Shown in pieces: positions 55,824-64,000 of a DNA stretch of 64,000 bases. The position numbers and the translations under genes are program-made. The notes under the pieces were generated by a model. That model did not search any database, was not told where the DNA came from, and saw nothing but the letters and a program-made list of their open reading frames with translations. The DNA comes from Achromobacter pulmonis (GTDB taxonomy: Bacteria; Pseudomonadota; Gammaproteobacteria; Burkholderiales; Burkholderiaceae_B): the NCBI RefSeq assembly GCF_902859765.1, contig NZ_CADIJV010000008.1, positions 108,573-172,572 of the forward strand. The letters are read 5' to 3'. Every line of letters begins with the position of its first letter. The stretch's first letter is position 1.

Positions 55824-56750
55824 ATGCTTACGGTGCAGGAACTCGTCGACGACAACGCCGACAAAATCCCCTTCAACTGGATTTCCGGCCAGGGCGCCGC
55901 GGACCGCGCGATTCCCGATGACGGCATGGCGGCCGCCGACCTGGTGGGCCACCTGAACCTGATCCACCCGTCGCGCATCCAGGTGTTTGGCCAGGAAGAA
56001 CTGGCGTACTACACCCGCTTCGACCTGCGCCGCCGCATGCACCACATGGACGAGCTGCTGATCGGCGGCGTGCCGGCCATCCTGCTGGCCGATGGCCTGA
56101 CGCCGCCGCAAGACCTGGTGGACCAATGCGACCAGCATCAGGTGCCGCTGCTGTCCACCCCGGTGGCGGCGGCGCAGCTGATCGACCTGCTGCGCATCTA
56201 CCTGGGCAAGAAGCTCGCGCCCACCACCACGGTGCACGGCGTGTTCCTGGACGTGCTCGGCCTGGGCGTGCTGATCACCGGCGAGTCCGGCCTGGGCAAG
56301 AGCGAACTGGCGCTGGAACTGATCTCGCGCGGCCACGGCCTGGTGGCCGATGACGCGGTCGAGTTCTCGCGCACCGCGCCCAACATGATCGAAGGCCACT
56401 GCCCGCAACTGCTGCAGAACCTGCTGGAAGTGCGCGGCCTGGGCCTGCTCGACATCCGCACCATCTTCGGCGAGACCTCGGTGCGCCGCAAGATGCGCCT
56501 GAAGCTGATCGTGCACCTGGTGCGCGCGACCGCGCAGGACAAATTCGAACGCCTGCCGCTGCAGGACATCACCCAGGACATGCTGGGCCTGCCGGTGCGC
56601 AAGGTCATGCTGCAGGTAGCCGCCGGCCGCAACCTGGCGGTGCTGGTCGAAGCCGCCGTGCGCAATACCATCCTGAAGCTGCGCGGCATCGACACCCTGG
56701 GCGAGTTCATGGAGCGCCAGGCGATGGCGATCCTGCAAAGCAGCAAGTGA
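55824..56750 (+). CDS. hprK: HPr kinase/phosphorylase
   Basis: 308 aa from ATG 55824; an open frame upstream overlaps ptsN and is not real. N-terminal domain (about 1-130), then the kinase: P-loop [31 protein letters not shown], and the HPrK signature [15 protein letters not shown]. Phosphorylates HPr on Ser46; in proteobacteria it acts with PtsN in regulatory PTS control. Confidence 0.95.
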   Translation: MLTVQELVDDNADKIPFNWISGQGAADRAIPDDGMAAADLVGHLNLIHPSRIQVFGQEELAYYTRFDLRRRMHHMDELLIGGVPAILLADGLTPPQDLVDQCDQHQVPLLSTPVAAAQLIDLLRIYLGKKLAPTTTVHGVFLDVLGLGVLITGESGLGKSELALELISRGHGLVADDAVEFSRTAPNMIEGHCPQLLQNLLEVRGLGLLDIRTIFGETSVRRKMRLKLIVHLVRATAQDKFERLPLQDITQDMLGLPVRKVMLQVAAGRNLAVLVEAAVRNTILKLRGIDTLGEFMERQAMAILQSSK

Positions 56751-56772
56751 ACGCGCGTCGCCCCGCGGCACC

Positions 56773-58206
56773 GTGAGCCTGTACGAGAAACTCGCCGACG
56801 AGATCGCCAGGTCGATCCGCGACGGCGTGCTGCGCGTGGGCGACAAGCTGCCCTCGGTGCGCGAGGCCTGCGCCACCCGCGGCGTCAGCCCGTCGACGGT
56901 GTTCCAGGCCTACTACCTGCTGGAAGCACGCGGCCTGATCCGCGCCCGCCCCCGTTCCGGCTACTACGTCAATACGCGCGGCGACAGCCTGCCGCCGGAG
57001 CCGGACACCTCCCACCCGGATGGCGAATCGACCGAGCTGGCGATCAGCGAACGCATCTTCGACATCCTCGGGTCGGTGCGCAACCGCGACGTTACGCCAC
57101 TGGGATCGGCCTTTCCCTCGCCCCTGCTGTTTCCGCTGCCGCGCCTGGCCCAGGCCATGGCGGCGCACCTCAAGCGCCAGGACCCGCTGGACACGATGGA
57201 AGACCTGTCGCCCGGCAATCCGGCGCTGCGCCGGCAGATCGCGCTGCGCTACCTGATCGCCGGCATCAACGTGCCGGCCCAGGATATCGTGGTCACCAAC
57301 GGCGCGCTGGAAGCGCTGAACCTGTGCCTGCAAGCGGTGGCCCGACCCGGCGATACAGTCATCGTCGAGGCCCCCACCTTCTACGGCGCATTGCAGGCGC
57401 TGGAACGCCAGGGCCTAAAGGCCCTGGAAGTACCGACGCATCCGCGCACCGGTGTCGACCTGGACGCGATGGAAAGCGCGATCAAGCGCCACCGGCCCAA
57501 GGCCTGCTGGCTGATGACGCAATTCCAGAACCCGCTGGGCAGCCTGATGCCCGACGACAAGAAGCGCCAGCTGGTCGAGCTGCTGGCGCGCCACGAAATC
57601 CCGCTGATCGAGGATGACGTCTACGGCGAGCTGTATTTCGGCGCGGCCCGGCCGGTGCCCGCCAAGGCGTATGACCAGCACGGCCTGGTGCTGCACTGCT
57701 CGTCATTCTCCAAATGTCTGGCGCCCGGCTACCGCATCGGCTGGGCCAGCGCCGGCCGCTACACGCAGCGCGTGCAGCGTCTGAAACTGTCCTCGACACT
57801 GTCGGCGTCCGGCCCGGCCCAGGGCGCCCTCGCCGAGTACCTGGAACAGGGCGGCTACGACCGTCACCTGCGGCGGCTGCGCGAAACGCTGCAGGCGCAG
57901 CAGGACCTGATGGCCAACGCGATTGCGCAAGGGTTTCCCGCGGGCACGCGCGTCACCCGTCCGCAGGGCGGTTTTTTCCTGTGGCTGGACATGCCGGCGG
58001 CAGTGGATGCGCTGGCCTTGCACCGGCAGGCCCTGGCCCGCGGCATCAGCGTCGCGCCGGGCCCGATATTTTCGGCCAGCGGCCAGTTTGGCAATGCCCT
58101 GCGGCTGAACTACGGCCATCCCTGGAGCGCGTCCCAGGCCGACGCCATCCGCGCCCTGGGCGAGATGGCGCACGCGGCCTGCGGCACCGGCAGGCCCCTG
58201 TCCTGA
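56773..58206 (+). CDS. MocR-type GntR/aminotransferase transcriptional regulator
   Basis: 477 aa from GTG 56773. N-terminal GntR winged HTH (about 1-70: EKLADEIARSIRDGVLRVGD, KLPSVREACATRGVSPSTVF, ARGLIRARPRSGYYV). Then a fold-type I aminotransferase domain with LIEDDVYGELYF and the PLP Lys in SSFSKCLAPGYRIGW. MocR proteins use PLP as an effector rather than a catalyst. Target unknown. It separates hprK from rapZ. Confidence 0.92.
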   Translation: MSLYEKLADEIARSIRDGVLRVGDKLPSVREACATRGVSPSTVFQAYYLLEARGLIRARPRSGYYVNTRGDSLPPEPDTSHPDGESTELAISERIFDILGSVRNRDVTPLGSAFPSPLLFPLPRLAQAMAAHLKRQDPLDTMEDLSPGNPALRRQIALRYLIAGINVPAQDIVVTNGALEALNLCLQAVARPGDTVIVEAPTFYGALQALERQGLKALEVPTHPRTGVDLDAMESAIKRHRPKACWLMTQFQNPLGSLMPDDKKRQLVELLARHEIPLIEDDVYGELYFGAARPVPAKAYDQHGLVLHCSSFSKCLAPGYRIGWASAGRYTQRVQRLKLSSTLSASGPAQGALAEYLEQGGYDRHLRRLRETLQAQQDLMANAIAQGFPAGTRVTRPQGGFFLWLDMPAAVDALALHRQALARGISVAPGPIFSASGQFGNALRLNYGHPWSASQADAIRALGEMAHAACGTGRPLS

Positions 58207-59487
58207 TCAGTTGCGGGTGGAGGCCGCGCGGGCGCGCTTGACCTCCAGCGGCGTCACGCCGCCTGCCTGATTGCCCCAGCTGTTGCGGATGTAGGACACC
58301 AGCATGGCAATGTCGTTGTCGTTGAGCGACTGGCCGAAAGGCGGCATGCCGTGGGGCCGCGGATTGGCCGCGGTGGCCGGCGCGAAGCCGCCATCGAGCA
58401 CCATGCGGATCGCGTTCAGCGGCGACGGCGCCGTCACGGTCGGATTGCCGGCCAGGGCCGGCCACGCGCCCGGGCTGCCCTCGCCCGCCGGCTGGTGGCA
58501 TTGCGCGCACTGCTGGCGGTAAATCCGGCCGCCCAGTTCCATGGCAGCGGGCGCCACCGCGGCGCGAGTCCCGGCCGCCGCCGGGCTTGCCGGCAGCGAC
58601 TTCAGATACACGCCCATCGCCAGCGCGTCGGCATCGCTCAGGTGCTGCGTGCTGCCCAGCACCACCTCGGCCATCGGCCCGCTGGCGCTGGAATGCGCCG
58701 CGATGCCGGTGCGCAACAGCGCGGCGATGTCCTCGGCCGACCAGCGTCCCAGGCCCGTTTGCGGATCATTGGTGAGCGGCGGCGCATACCAGTCCAGCGT
58801 CGGGATGATGCCGCCGGCCAGGCCATCGGCCGCGCGCGTGGCCCCCAGACTGTTGCGCGGCGCATGGCAGGCGGCGCAGTGGCCCAGGCCTTCGACCAGG
58901 TAGCGGCCGCGGTTCCACTGGGTCGATTGGTCCGGATCGGGTGGCTGCACGCCCGGCCGGAAATACAGGGCGCGCCACGCCGCCAGCAGGATGCGTTGAT
59001 CGTAGGGAAATTCCAGTTCCGGCGCGCGGCTGGGCTGGTTGACCGGCGTCACCGTGCGCAGATAGGCGTACAACGCGTCGGCGTCCGCGCGCGTGACGCG
59101 GGTGTATTCGGTGTACGGGAAGGCCGGATACAGCAGCGTGCCATCGCGCGACTTGCCGTTGTGCAGCGCCTGCCAGAAATCATCCGCGCTCCAGGCGCCG
59201 ATCCCGGTCCGCTCGTCGGGCGTGATGTTGGGACCGTAGATCGTGCCGAACGGCGTCGGGATCGGCGTGCCGCCCGCATACGCCTGGCCGCCGCGCGCCG
59301 TATGACAGGCCGCGCAATTGCCGGCCTGTGCCAGGTAACGCCCGCGCTCGATGCGTTGCTGCGGGTCGGCCGGCGCCGCGGCCGGGCCGGTGCTGGCGTC
59401 GTCGCGCGTGCCGAGCCAGTACAACGCGACCAGCGTGATCACGGCCAGCGCCAACAGGACGCCCAGAATACGCTTCATCAGTTTCAT
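58207..59487 (-). CDS. Membrane-anchored tri-haem cytochrome c (alcohol/gluconate dehydrogenase type)
   Basis: 426 aa. An N-terminal hydrophobic anchor (RILGVLLALAVITLVALYWL) and three CxxCH haem sites: CAACH (about 58), CAACH (about 206) and CAQCH (about 335). Three haems with this spacing match the cytochrome subunit of membrane alcohol, aldehyde or gluconate dehydrogenases, which passes electrons to quinone. No dehydrogenase subunit is adjacent. Follows the next cytochrome gene by 12 bp. Confidence 0.9.
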   Translation of the reverse strand: MKLMKRILGVLLALAVITLVALYWLGTRDDASTGPAAAPADPQQRIERGRYLAQAGNCAACHTARGGQAYAGGTPIPTPFGTIYGPNITPDERTGIGAWSADDFWQALHNGKSRDGTLLYPAFPYTEYTRVTRADADALYAYLRTVTPVNQPSRAPELEFPYDQRILLAAWRALYFRPGVQPPDPDQSTQWNRGRYLVEGLGHCAACHAPRNSLGATRAADGLAGGIIPTLDWYAPPLTNDPQTGLGRWSAEDIAALLRTGIAAHSSASGPMAEVVLGSTQHLSDADALAMGVYLKSLPASPAAAGTRAAVAPAAMELGGRIYRQQCAQCHQPAGEGSPGAWPALAGNPTVTAPSPLNAIRMVLDGGFAPATAANPRPHGMPPFGQSLNDNDIAMLVSYIRNSWGNQAGGVTPLEVKRARAASTRN

Positions 59488-59499
59488 CCGGCGGCCCTC

Positions 59500-60255
59500 T
59501 CAGCGCTGCGCCTGGCTGCCGCACTCGGCGGGCAGGCGCAGGGCGCCGGCCGGCTCGGGCGCATAGGTGGCAGTTACCGGCTGCGACGACAGCCAGGCCG
59601 CCAGGGCGCCGATGTCCGCGGGAGTGAGCTTGTTGGCGATATCGGCCATGCAGTCGGGCGCGGCGGCGCGCCGCAGGCCATTCTTCCAGCTGCCGATCTG
59701 CGAGCCGATGTAGTCGCGTGGCAGGCCCAGGAGGCCGGGAATGGCGGGTAGCAGCCCGCCCAGCGCAGTGCCATGACAGGCCGTACAGGCCGGCAGGCCG
59801 CGGGCGGCATCGCCGGACAGCGCCAGTTGGCGGCCGGCTTCGAGCGTGGCGGCGGAAACCTCGGCGCGCAGCGGCGGCGGATACGGCACGTGCTGGTCGG
59901 CGAAATAGGCGGCCATTTCGTGCAGGTAGGTATCCGGCAGGCCCGCCAACAGGTGCGCCATGGGCCGGTACTGGCGCCGGCCGTCGCGGAAATTGAGCAA
60001 CTGGTGGTAGAGGTATTCCTGCGGCTTGCCCGCCAGGCGCGGGTAATAACCGTCGGCGCCGGCGCGGCCCTGCTCGCCATGACAGGCGGTACAGGCGGCC
60101 ACCCGGGCGGCCATGGTCCCTGGCTGCAAGACCCGCGGCGCGTCCTGGGCCAGCGCGGGCGCTGCCGAAAAGGCAACAACGGTGGCGGCCACGAGGCGGG
60201 TTTTCACCCAAAACCGCGGCAGTGAAACACGACGAAAGCAAATGAGGGCTAACAT
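59500..60255 (-). CDS. Di-haem c-type cytochrome (c4-like)
   Basis: 251 aa. Signal peptide (TRLVAATVVAFSAAPALAQD; the 17 residues before it are atypical, so the start may be later). Two haem sites, ACTACHGEQGRAG and ACTACHGTALGG, in duplicated domains with the c4-like YPRLAGKPQEYLYHQLLNFR and QIGSWKNGLRR. Soluble or weakly bound periplasmic electron carrier. Probably cotranscribed with the tri-haem cytochrome downstream. Confidence 0.88.
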   Translation of the reverse strand: MLALICFRRVSLPRFWVKTRLVAATVVAFSAAPALAQDAPRVLQPGTMAARVAACTACHGEQGRAGADGYYPRLAGKPQEYLYHQLLNFRDGRRQYRPMAHLLAGLPDTYLHEMAAYFADQHVPYPPPLRAEVSAATLEAGRQLALSGDAARGLPACTACHGTALGGLLPAIPGLLGLPRDYIGSQIGSWKNGLRRAAAPDCMADIANKLTPADIGALAAWLSSQPVTATYAPEPAGALRLPAECGSQAQR

Positions 60256-60447
60256 CTAGGGCCAGTTAACACTAAGTCGAATTCCAACCCCGGCGCCGCA
60301 TGGCGGCGGGGCGCGTAGGTGAATCGGTCGTGTGCGGGTGCCCAAGCTTAAGCCGAACCCCGCCAGGCAGTACAGGCGCAGATTCGCAGTTTACGGCCAT
60401 ATCAGATGCCAACCCCCGGCATCCTCCTGGAAAAGCGTGCCACAATC

Positions 60448-61326
60448 ATGTCCATGTTGAAAGTCGTCCTCGTTACCGGCATCTCAGGCTCAGGCAAGTC
60501 GGTTGCCCTGCGCATGCTCGAGGACGCCAGCTATACCTGCGTCGACAACCTGCCCGTGCGGTTCCTGGCCGAGTTCATCGCCAATGCCCGCGACGACGGC
60601 CTGGAGCGCGTGGCGGTGGCCATCGACGTACGCTCGCCCGGCGAGCTGGCCGAACTGCCCGACGTGGTCACGGCGCTGCGCGCCATGGGGACCAGCCTGC
60701 GCGTGGTGTTCCTGGACGCCAGTACCGATACCCTGGTGCAGCGCTATTCCGAATCGCGTCGCCGCCACCCGCTGACCGACCGCCTGCAACGCGGCGGCAC
60801 CACGCCTTCCCTGACCGACTGCATCGCGCTCGAACGCGAACTGCTGGCGCCGCTGCGCGAGCAGGAACATGTCATCGATACCTCCGAACTCACGCCCGGC
60901 CAGTTGCGCGCCTGGATCCGCGACCTGATCCAGGCCGACCGCGCGCCGCTGGTGCTGACCTTCGAATCGTTCGCGTACAAGCGCGGCGTGCCGCGCGACG
61001 CCGACCTGGTGTTCGACGTGCGCTGCCTGCCCAACCCCTATTACGACCGCAACCTGCGCCCCCTGACGGGCCGCGACGAGCCGGTCGCCACCTGGCTGTC
61101 CGGCTATGAGCAGGTCGGCCTGATGATCGACGATATCACCGGCTTCCTGCACCGCTGGTTGCCGCAATACACGCAGGACACCCGCAACTACCTCACGGTC
61201 GCCATCGGCTGCACCGGCGGCCAGCACCGTTCGGTCTATGTGGTCGAACAGCTGGCCAAGCGCTTTGCCGACCACGATCCGCTGCTGGTGCGCCATCGCA
61301 CCCAACTGCCCGACGAATCCGCATGA
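60448..61326 (+). CDS. rapZ: RNase adapter protein RapZ
   Basis: 293 aa from ATG 60448 (ATG 60454 is equally possible). N-terminal P-loop LVTGISGSGKSVALRMLEDA, the FESFAYKRGVPRDADLVFDV segment, and the C-terminal CTGGQHRSVYVVEQLAKRF. In enterics it targets the GlmZ sRNA to RNase E and binds GlcN6P. Usually clustered with ptsN and hprK; here three genes intervene. Overlaps rlpA by ATGA. Confidence 0.94.
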   Translation: MSMLKVVLVTGISGSGKSVALRMLEDASYTCVDNLPVRFLAEFIANARDDGLERVAVAIDVRSPGELAELPDVVTALRAMGTSLRVVFLDASTDTLVQRYSESRRRHPLTDRLQRGGTTPSLTDCIALERELLAPLREQEHVIDTSELTPGQLRAWIRDLIQADRAPLVLTFESFAYKRGVPRDADLVFDVRCLPNPYYDRNLRPLTGRDEPVATWLSGYEQVGLMIDDITGFLHRWLPQYTQDTRNYLTVAIGCTGGQHRSVYVVEQLAKRFADHDPLLVRHRTQLPDESA

Positions 61327-62270
61327 CCCTGTCCCGTCCGCTCCATATCCTGATGATGCTGTTGCTGGCCATTGCCGTGGCCGGCTGCTCTTCCACCGGG
61401 GGACGCAAGAAGGGCGGCGGATACTACAAGGACGACGGCCCGGACGCCAATCCGCCGTCCAACCTGGACCAGGTGCCGGACGCGGTGCCGCGCATCGAGC
61501 CGTACGCCAGCGGCGCCAATCGTCCGTATGTGGTGTTCGGCCAGCGCTATGTGCCGGATACCAGCGGCCGGCCCTACAAGCGCCAGGGCATCGCCTCGTG
61601 GTACGGCAAGAAATTCCACGGCAACTCGACCTCGATCGGCGAACCCTACGACATGTACGCGATGACGGCGGCGCACACCACACTGCCGATTCCCAGCTAC
61701 GCGCGCGTCACCAGCCTGGTCAATGGCAAGACCATCATCGTGCGGGTCAATGACCGGGGTCCGTTCCACAGCGACCGCATCATGGACCTTTCCTACGTGG
61801 CGGCCTACAAGCTGGGCATCATCGGACCGGGCAGCGGGCAGGTGGTGGTCGAAAGCATCACGCAGGACGACATTCGCCGCCTGGCCTCGCAGGGAGCCCC
61901 TGCCCCCGCCCCCGCATCGGCGACCGGTTCCACGCCCGTGGCCACGCCCGTCGCCGCCGTCCCGGTGGCGCTGGCGCCCCAGCCGCTGGCGCAACAGCCG
62001 GCCCCGACGCCCGGCGCCGCGCCCGTGCGCCAGCCCGGCAGCGTCTACCTGCAGGTGGGCGCGTTCAGCCAGCCCGCCAATGCGCAGTCGCTGGTCAGCC
62101 GCATCAACAGCCAATTGGGCATGGTTGGCGCGCCCCCGGCGGCCGTCGAACAATCCAACAACCTGTACCGGGTCAAGATCGGACCCTATCCGGATCGTCA
62201 GAGCGCGCTGGACGCGGTGCAGGTGGTGTCGGACCGTATCGGCATCATGCCCAGCATCGCCGCGCAATAG
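61323..62270 (+). CDS. rlpA: RlpA septal ring lytic transglycosylase lipoprotein
   Basis: 315 aa. Lipoprotein signal with the lipobox near residue 22 (LLAIAVAGCSS). Double-psi beta-barrel domain (ASWYGKKFHGNSTSIGEPYD, VRVNDRGPFHSDRIMDLSYV), Pro/Ala-rich linker (about 185-240) and a C-terminal SPOR domain (YLQVGAFSQPANAQSLVSRI) binding denuded septal glycan. Outer-membrane-anchored peptidoglycan hydrolase. Confidence 0.93.
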   Translation: MTLSRPLHILMMLLLAIAVAGCSSTGGRKKGGGYYKDDGPDANPPSNLDQVPDAVPRIEPYASGANRPYVVFGQRYVPDTSGRPYKRQGIASWYGKKFHGNSTSIGEPYDMYAMTAAHTTLPIPSYARVTSLVNGKTIIVRVNDRGPFHSDRIMDLSYVAAYKLGIIGPGSGQVVVESITQDDIRRLASQGAPAPAPASATGSTPVATPVAAVPVALAPQPLAQQPAPTPGAAPVRQPGSVYLQVGAFSQPANAQSLVSRINSQLGMVGAPPAAVEQSNNLYRVKIGPYPDRQSALDAVQVVSDRIGIMPSIAAQ

Positions 62271-62282
62271 CGCCGCGGCCGA

Positions 62283-62903
62283 TCAGGCCGGAGGCCAGTC
62301 GAACGCCGGTTGCTCGAATGGCAGTTGCGCCTGCCCGTCACAGACCCGGCGCGCGCGCGGATTGCGGCTCAGGTATTGGCTGCCTTCGTGCCTGAGCAGG
62401 GCCTGCTTGCGCGGCAGGCCGCCGCCAAAGCCGGTCAGCGAAGTGTCGGCGCCGATGATGCGGTGGCACGGAATGATGATGATGACCGGGTTGCGGCCGA
62501 CCGCGCCGCCAATGGCCTGGGCGCCCTTGGGACGCCCCACGGCGCGCGCCAGTTCGCCGTAGCTGGCGAGCTGGCCGAAATCGAGTTGGCACAGCGCGCG
62601 CCAAACCTCGTGCTGGAACGGCGTGCCGACCGGGTCCAGCGGCACCTCGAAATCGCGGCGCCGGCCGGCGAACCAATCCTCCAGCTCGCGCCGCGCCTGT
62701 TCCAGGATCGGATCGGATTCCGCGCGGGTCCAGCCTTCGGCCGGCGGCAACGACGCCTGGTCGGTGAACCAGGCGCCACGCAGGCCCTTGCCGCTGGCGA
62801 CCAGGCGCATTTCGCCCAGGGGCGTGACCATGTCCCGGTAGACGATCGGTTCCCCCGCTTCGCCGTGATGCTTGCGGGCCGCTGCGGTATGGTTCATGGG
62901 CAT
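62283..62903 (-). CDS. ogt: Methylated-DNA--protein-cysteine methyltransferase
   Basis: 206 aa from ATG 62903, which overlaps the rsmI stop (TAATG); ATG 62897 is possible. Suicidal alkyl acceptor repairing O6-methylguanine. Motifs: GTPFQHEVWRALCQ (HTH lead), YGELARAVGRPKGAQAIGGA, and the active site IIPCHRIIGADTSLTGFGGG with the acceptor Cys. Sits divergently from rlpA's end, 12 bp apart. Confidence 0.94.
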   Translation of the reverse strand: MPMNHTAAARKHHGEAGEPIVYRDMVTPLGEMRLVASGKGLRGAWFTDQASLPPAEGWTRAESDPILEQARRELEDWFAGRRRDFEVPLDPVGTPFQHEVWRALCQLDFGQLASYGELARAVGRPKGAQAIGGAVGRNPVIIIIPCHRIIGADTSLTGFGGGLPRKQALLRHEGSQYLSRNPRARRVCDGQAQLPFEQPAFDWPPA

Positions 62904-63832
62904 TACGAATGCTTGCGGGCCAGGGCCCGGTTGTACAGGACATCGCGCGACAGGCCGGTGACCTTGGCCGCGACCTTCGAGGCGTCTCGCACCGAAAGCG
63001 TTTCCAGCAGCGCATCGAGCAAGGCGTCGGCGCGCGGATCGGCGTCTTCGTCCGCCTCGCGCCCGTCCTGGGCGTGCGCGATCAACACGAATTCCCCCTG
63101 CTCCCGATGGGTGTCCGCCGCCAGCCAGGCCGCGGCCTCGCCCAGCGGGAAAGTGGCGATTTCCTCGAAGCGCTTGGTCAGTTCGCGCGCCACGGTCAAC
63201 AGGCGGGCCGGACCGCAGACTTCCAGCAGATCGGCCAGCGTGGCCGCCAGGCGGTGCGGCGATTCGAACATCACCACTGGCGCAGGCAGCGCGCACCAGG
63301 TGCGCAGCCAGCGCTGACGCGCCGTGGCCTTGGGGGGCGGAAAGCCGGCAAAGGCATAGGCCGGATTCTCGTCGGTGGTGACGCCGCTGCCCATCAGCGC
63401 GGCGATCACCGCGCTGGGACCGGGCACCGGCACCACCGTGAAGCCGGCTTCGCGCACCGCGCGCACCACGCGGGCGCCCGGATCGCTGACCGCCGGCGCG
63501 CCGGCGTCGGACACCAGCGCCACCCGCTGGCCCTGGGCCAGCCGTTCGCAGATGGCCTGCGCCGCCGCGGCCTCATTGTGCCGATGGGCCGCCATCAGCG
63601 GCGTGCCGATGCCCCAGGCGTCCAGCAGCGTGCGACTGGCGCGGGTGTCTTCCGCCGCGATCACGTCGGCGCGCAGCAACGCATGCCAGGCGCGCAATCC
63701 CAGGTCGCCCAGATTGCCGATCGGCGTGGCCACCACGTATAGCGTCGAGGCGGGCCAATGCTGCCCGGCCACGCGTTCAGCGACACGGGCCCAGGCGTCG
63801 CCGGCCACCGGGGGTGAGACATTTTGATTCAT
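62903..63832 (-). CDS. rsmI: 16S rRNA (cytidine-1402 2'-O) methyltransferase RsmI
   Basis: 309 aa. Tetrapyrrole-methylase fold: LYVVATPIGNLGDLGLRAWH, IAAEDTRASRTLL, ALVSDAGAPAVSDPGARVVR, VPGPSAVIAALMGSG, VMFESPHRLAATL. It 2'-O-methylates C1402 of 16S rRNA. The divergent neighbour is the probable yraN, as in many proteobacteria. Confidence 0.96.
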   Translation of the reverse strand: MNQNVSPPVAGDAWARVAERVAGQHWPASTLYVVATPIGNLGDLGLRAWHALLRADVIAAEDTRASRTLLDAWGIGTPLMAAHRHNEAAAAQAICERLAQGQRVALVSDAGAPAVSDPGARVVRAVREAGFTVVPVPGPSAVIAALMGSGVTTDENPAYAFAGFPPPKATARQRWLRTWCALPAPVVMFESPHRLAATLADLLEVCGPARLLTVARELTKRFEEIATFPLGEAAAWLAADTHREQGEFVLIAHAQDGREADEDADPRADALLDALLETLSVRDASKVAAKVTGLSRDVLYNRALARKHS

Positions 63833-63897
63833 TGCTGCCTACTTACGCGGAAAACCATGCCAGTGTAGCCGCCATCGCTGCGCGCTTCGGGACCGCC

Positions 63898-64000
63898 ATG
63901 ACGAATGACACCTTTGCTTTCGAACTCGCCCTGGCCGCGCGGCGCCGGGCCGCCAGGCGCCGGCGCCGCGCATCGCAGCGGCTCAGCCCGCCCGACCGCG
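63898..64000 (+). CDS. Probable YraN/UPF0102 nuclease-like protein, 5' fragment
   Basis: Only 34 codons before the window edge: MTNDTFAFELALAARRRAA and an Arg-rich continuation. The Arg-rich leader and the position divergent from rsmI match yraN in related genomes. The conserved nuclease core would lie beyond the edge, so the identity rests on context. Confidence 0.5.
   Translation, partial: MTNDTFAFELALAARRRAARRRRRASQRLSPPDR

Noticed and set aside
1-64000. CRISPR arrays, tRNA or rRNA genes, insertion sequences
   Set aside because: None found by reading. No regularly spaced repeat series, cloverleaf or transposase was recognised, and the island is not at a tRNA gene.

Overview
The window is a GC-rich beta-proteobacterial chromosome segment, best matched to Bordetella or Achromobacter (Alcaligenaceae, Burkholderiales). 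This rests on the gene order rsmB-DUF4390-ntrY-ntrX-trkA-trkH, a Bug/TctC-type periplasmic binding protein, DUF4148 and general-porin genes, a DUF3683-type giant FAD/Fe-S oxidoreductase, and the RimO, LptB and PtsN/HprK protein sequences. Species cannot be fixed from the sequence alone.

Layout. 1-7771 (minus): potassium uptake (trkH, frameshifted trkA), the NtrY/NtrX two-component pair, a DUF4390 protein and rsmB. 7901-8533: a LysE-type exporter. 8745-15542: a visibly AT-richer foreign island of about 6.8 kb inserted in the 5' end of rimO. It carries a Gly/Ala-rich hydrophobic protein, an unrecognised 410-aa protein, an OLD-type ATPase/TOPRIM nuclease, a DNA methyltransferase with an overlapping PD-(D/E)xK nuclease, and a small membrane protein. 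All are on the plus strand, pointing into rimO. The island supplies a recoded replacement rimO start, and no integrase is visible. 15493-24803: housekeeping genes (rimO, Gdx/SugE exporter with a divergent HxlR regulator, ferritin-like protein, LOG, NTF2-like, HAD and CYTH proteins, fmt-def, dprA, hydroxymethylglutaryl-CoA lyase). 24901-41495: transport and metabolism (amino-acid and Bug-type binding proteins, aminotransferase, PLP-homeostasis protein, transglutaminase-like protein, giant oxidoreductase, YqaA, ilvA, porin, DUF4148 protein, LysR regulator). 41515-50597: apt, the complete cytochrome bd set cydA-cydB-cydX-cydD-cydC with a GbsR/MarR-type regulator upstream, and purT. 50703-56750: kdsD-kdsC-lptC-lptA-lptB (Kdo and LPS export), then hpf, ptsN and hprK. 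56773-60255: a MocR-type regulator and two c-type cytochromes. 60448-64000: rapZ, rlpA, ogt, rsmI and the start of a probable yraN.

How the parts fit. The kds/lpt genes make and export LPS. The cyd operon gives a high-affinity oxidase together with its assembly exporter, and its regulator gene and cydA share a 9-bp upstream element. hpf, ptsN, hprK and rapZ are the usual lptB-distal regulatory cluster, but rpoN is absent from its expected place between lptB and hpf. The NtrX here also lacks the sigma-54-activating AAA+ domain, which suggests a lineage that has dispensed with sigma-54 control at these loci. The island looks like a compact defence island: an R-M pair, an OLD nuclease and a two-gene unit of unknown function. 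That two-gene unit is the best candidate here for an undescribed system.
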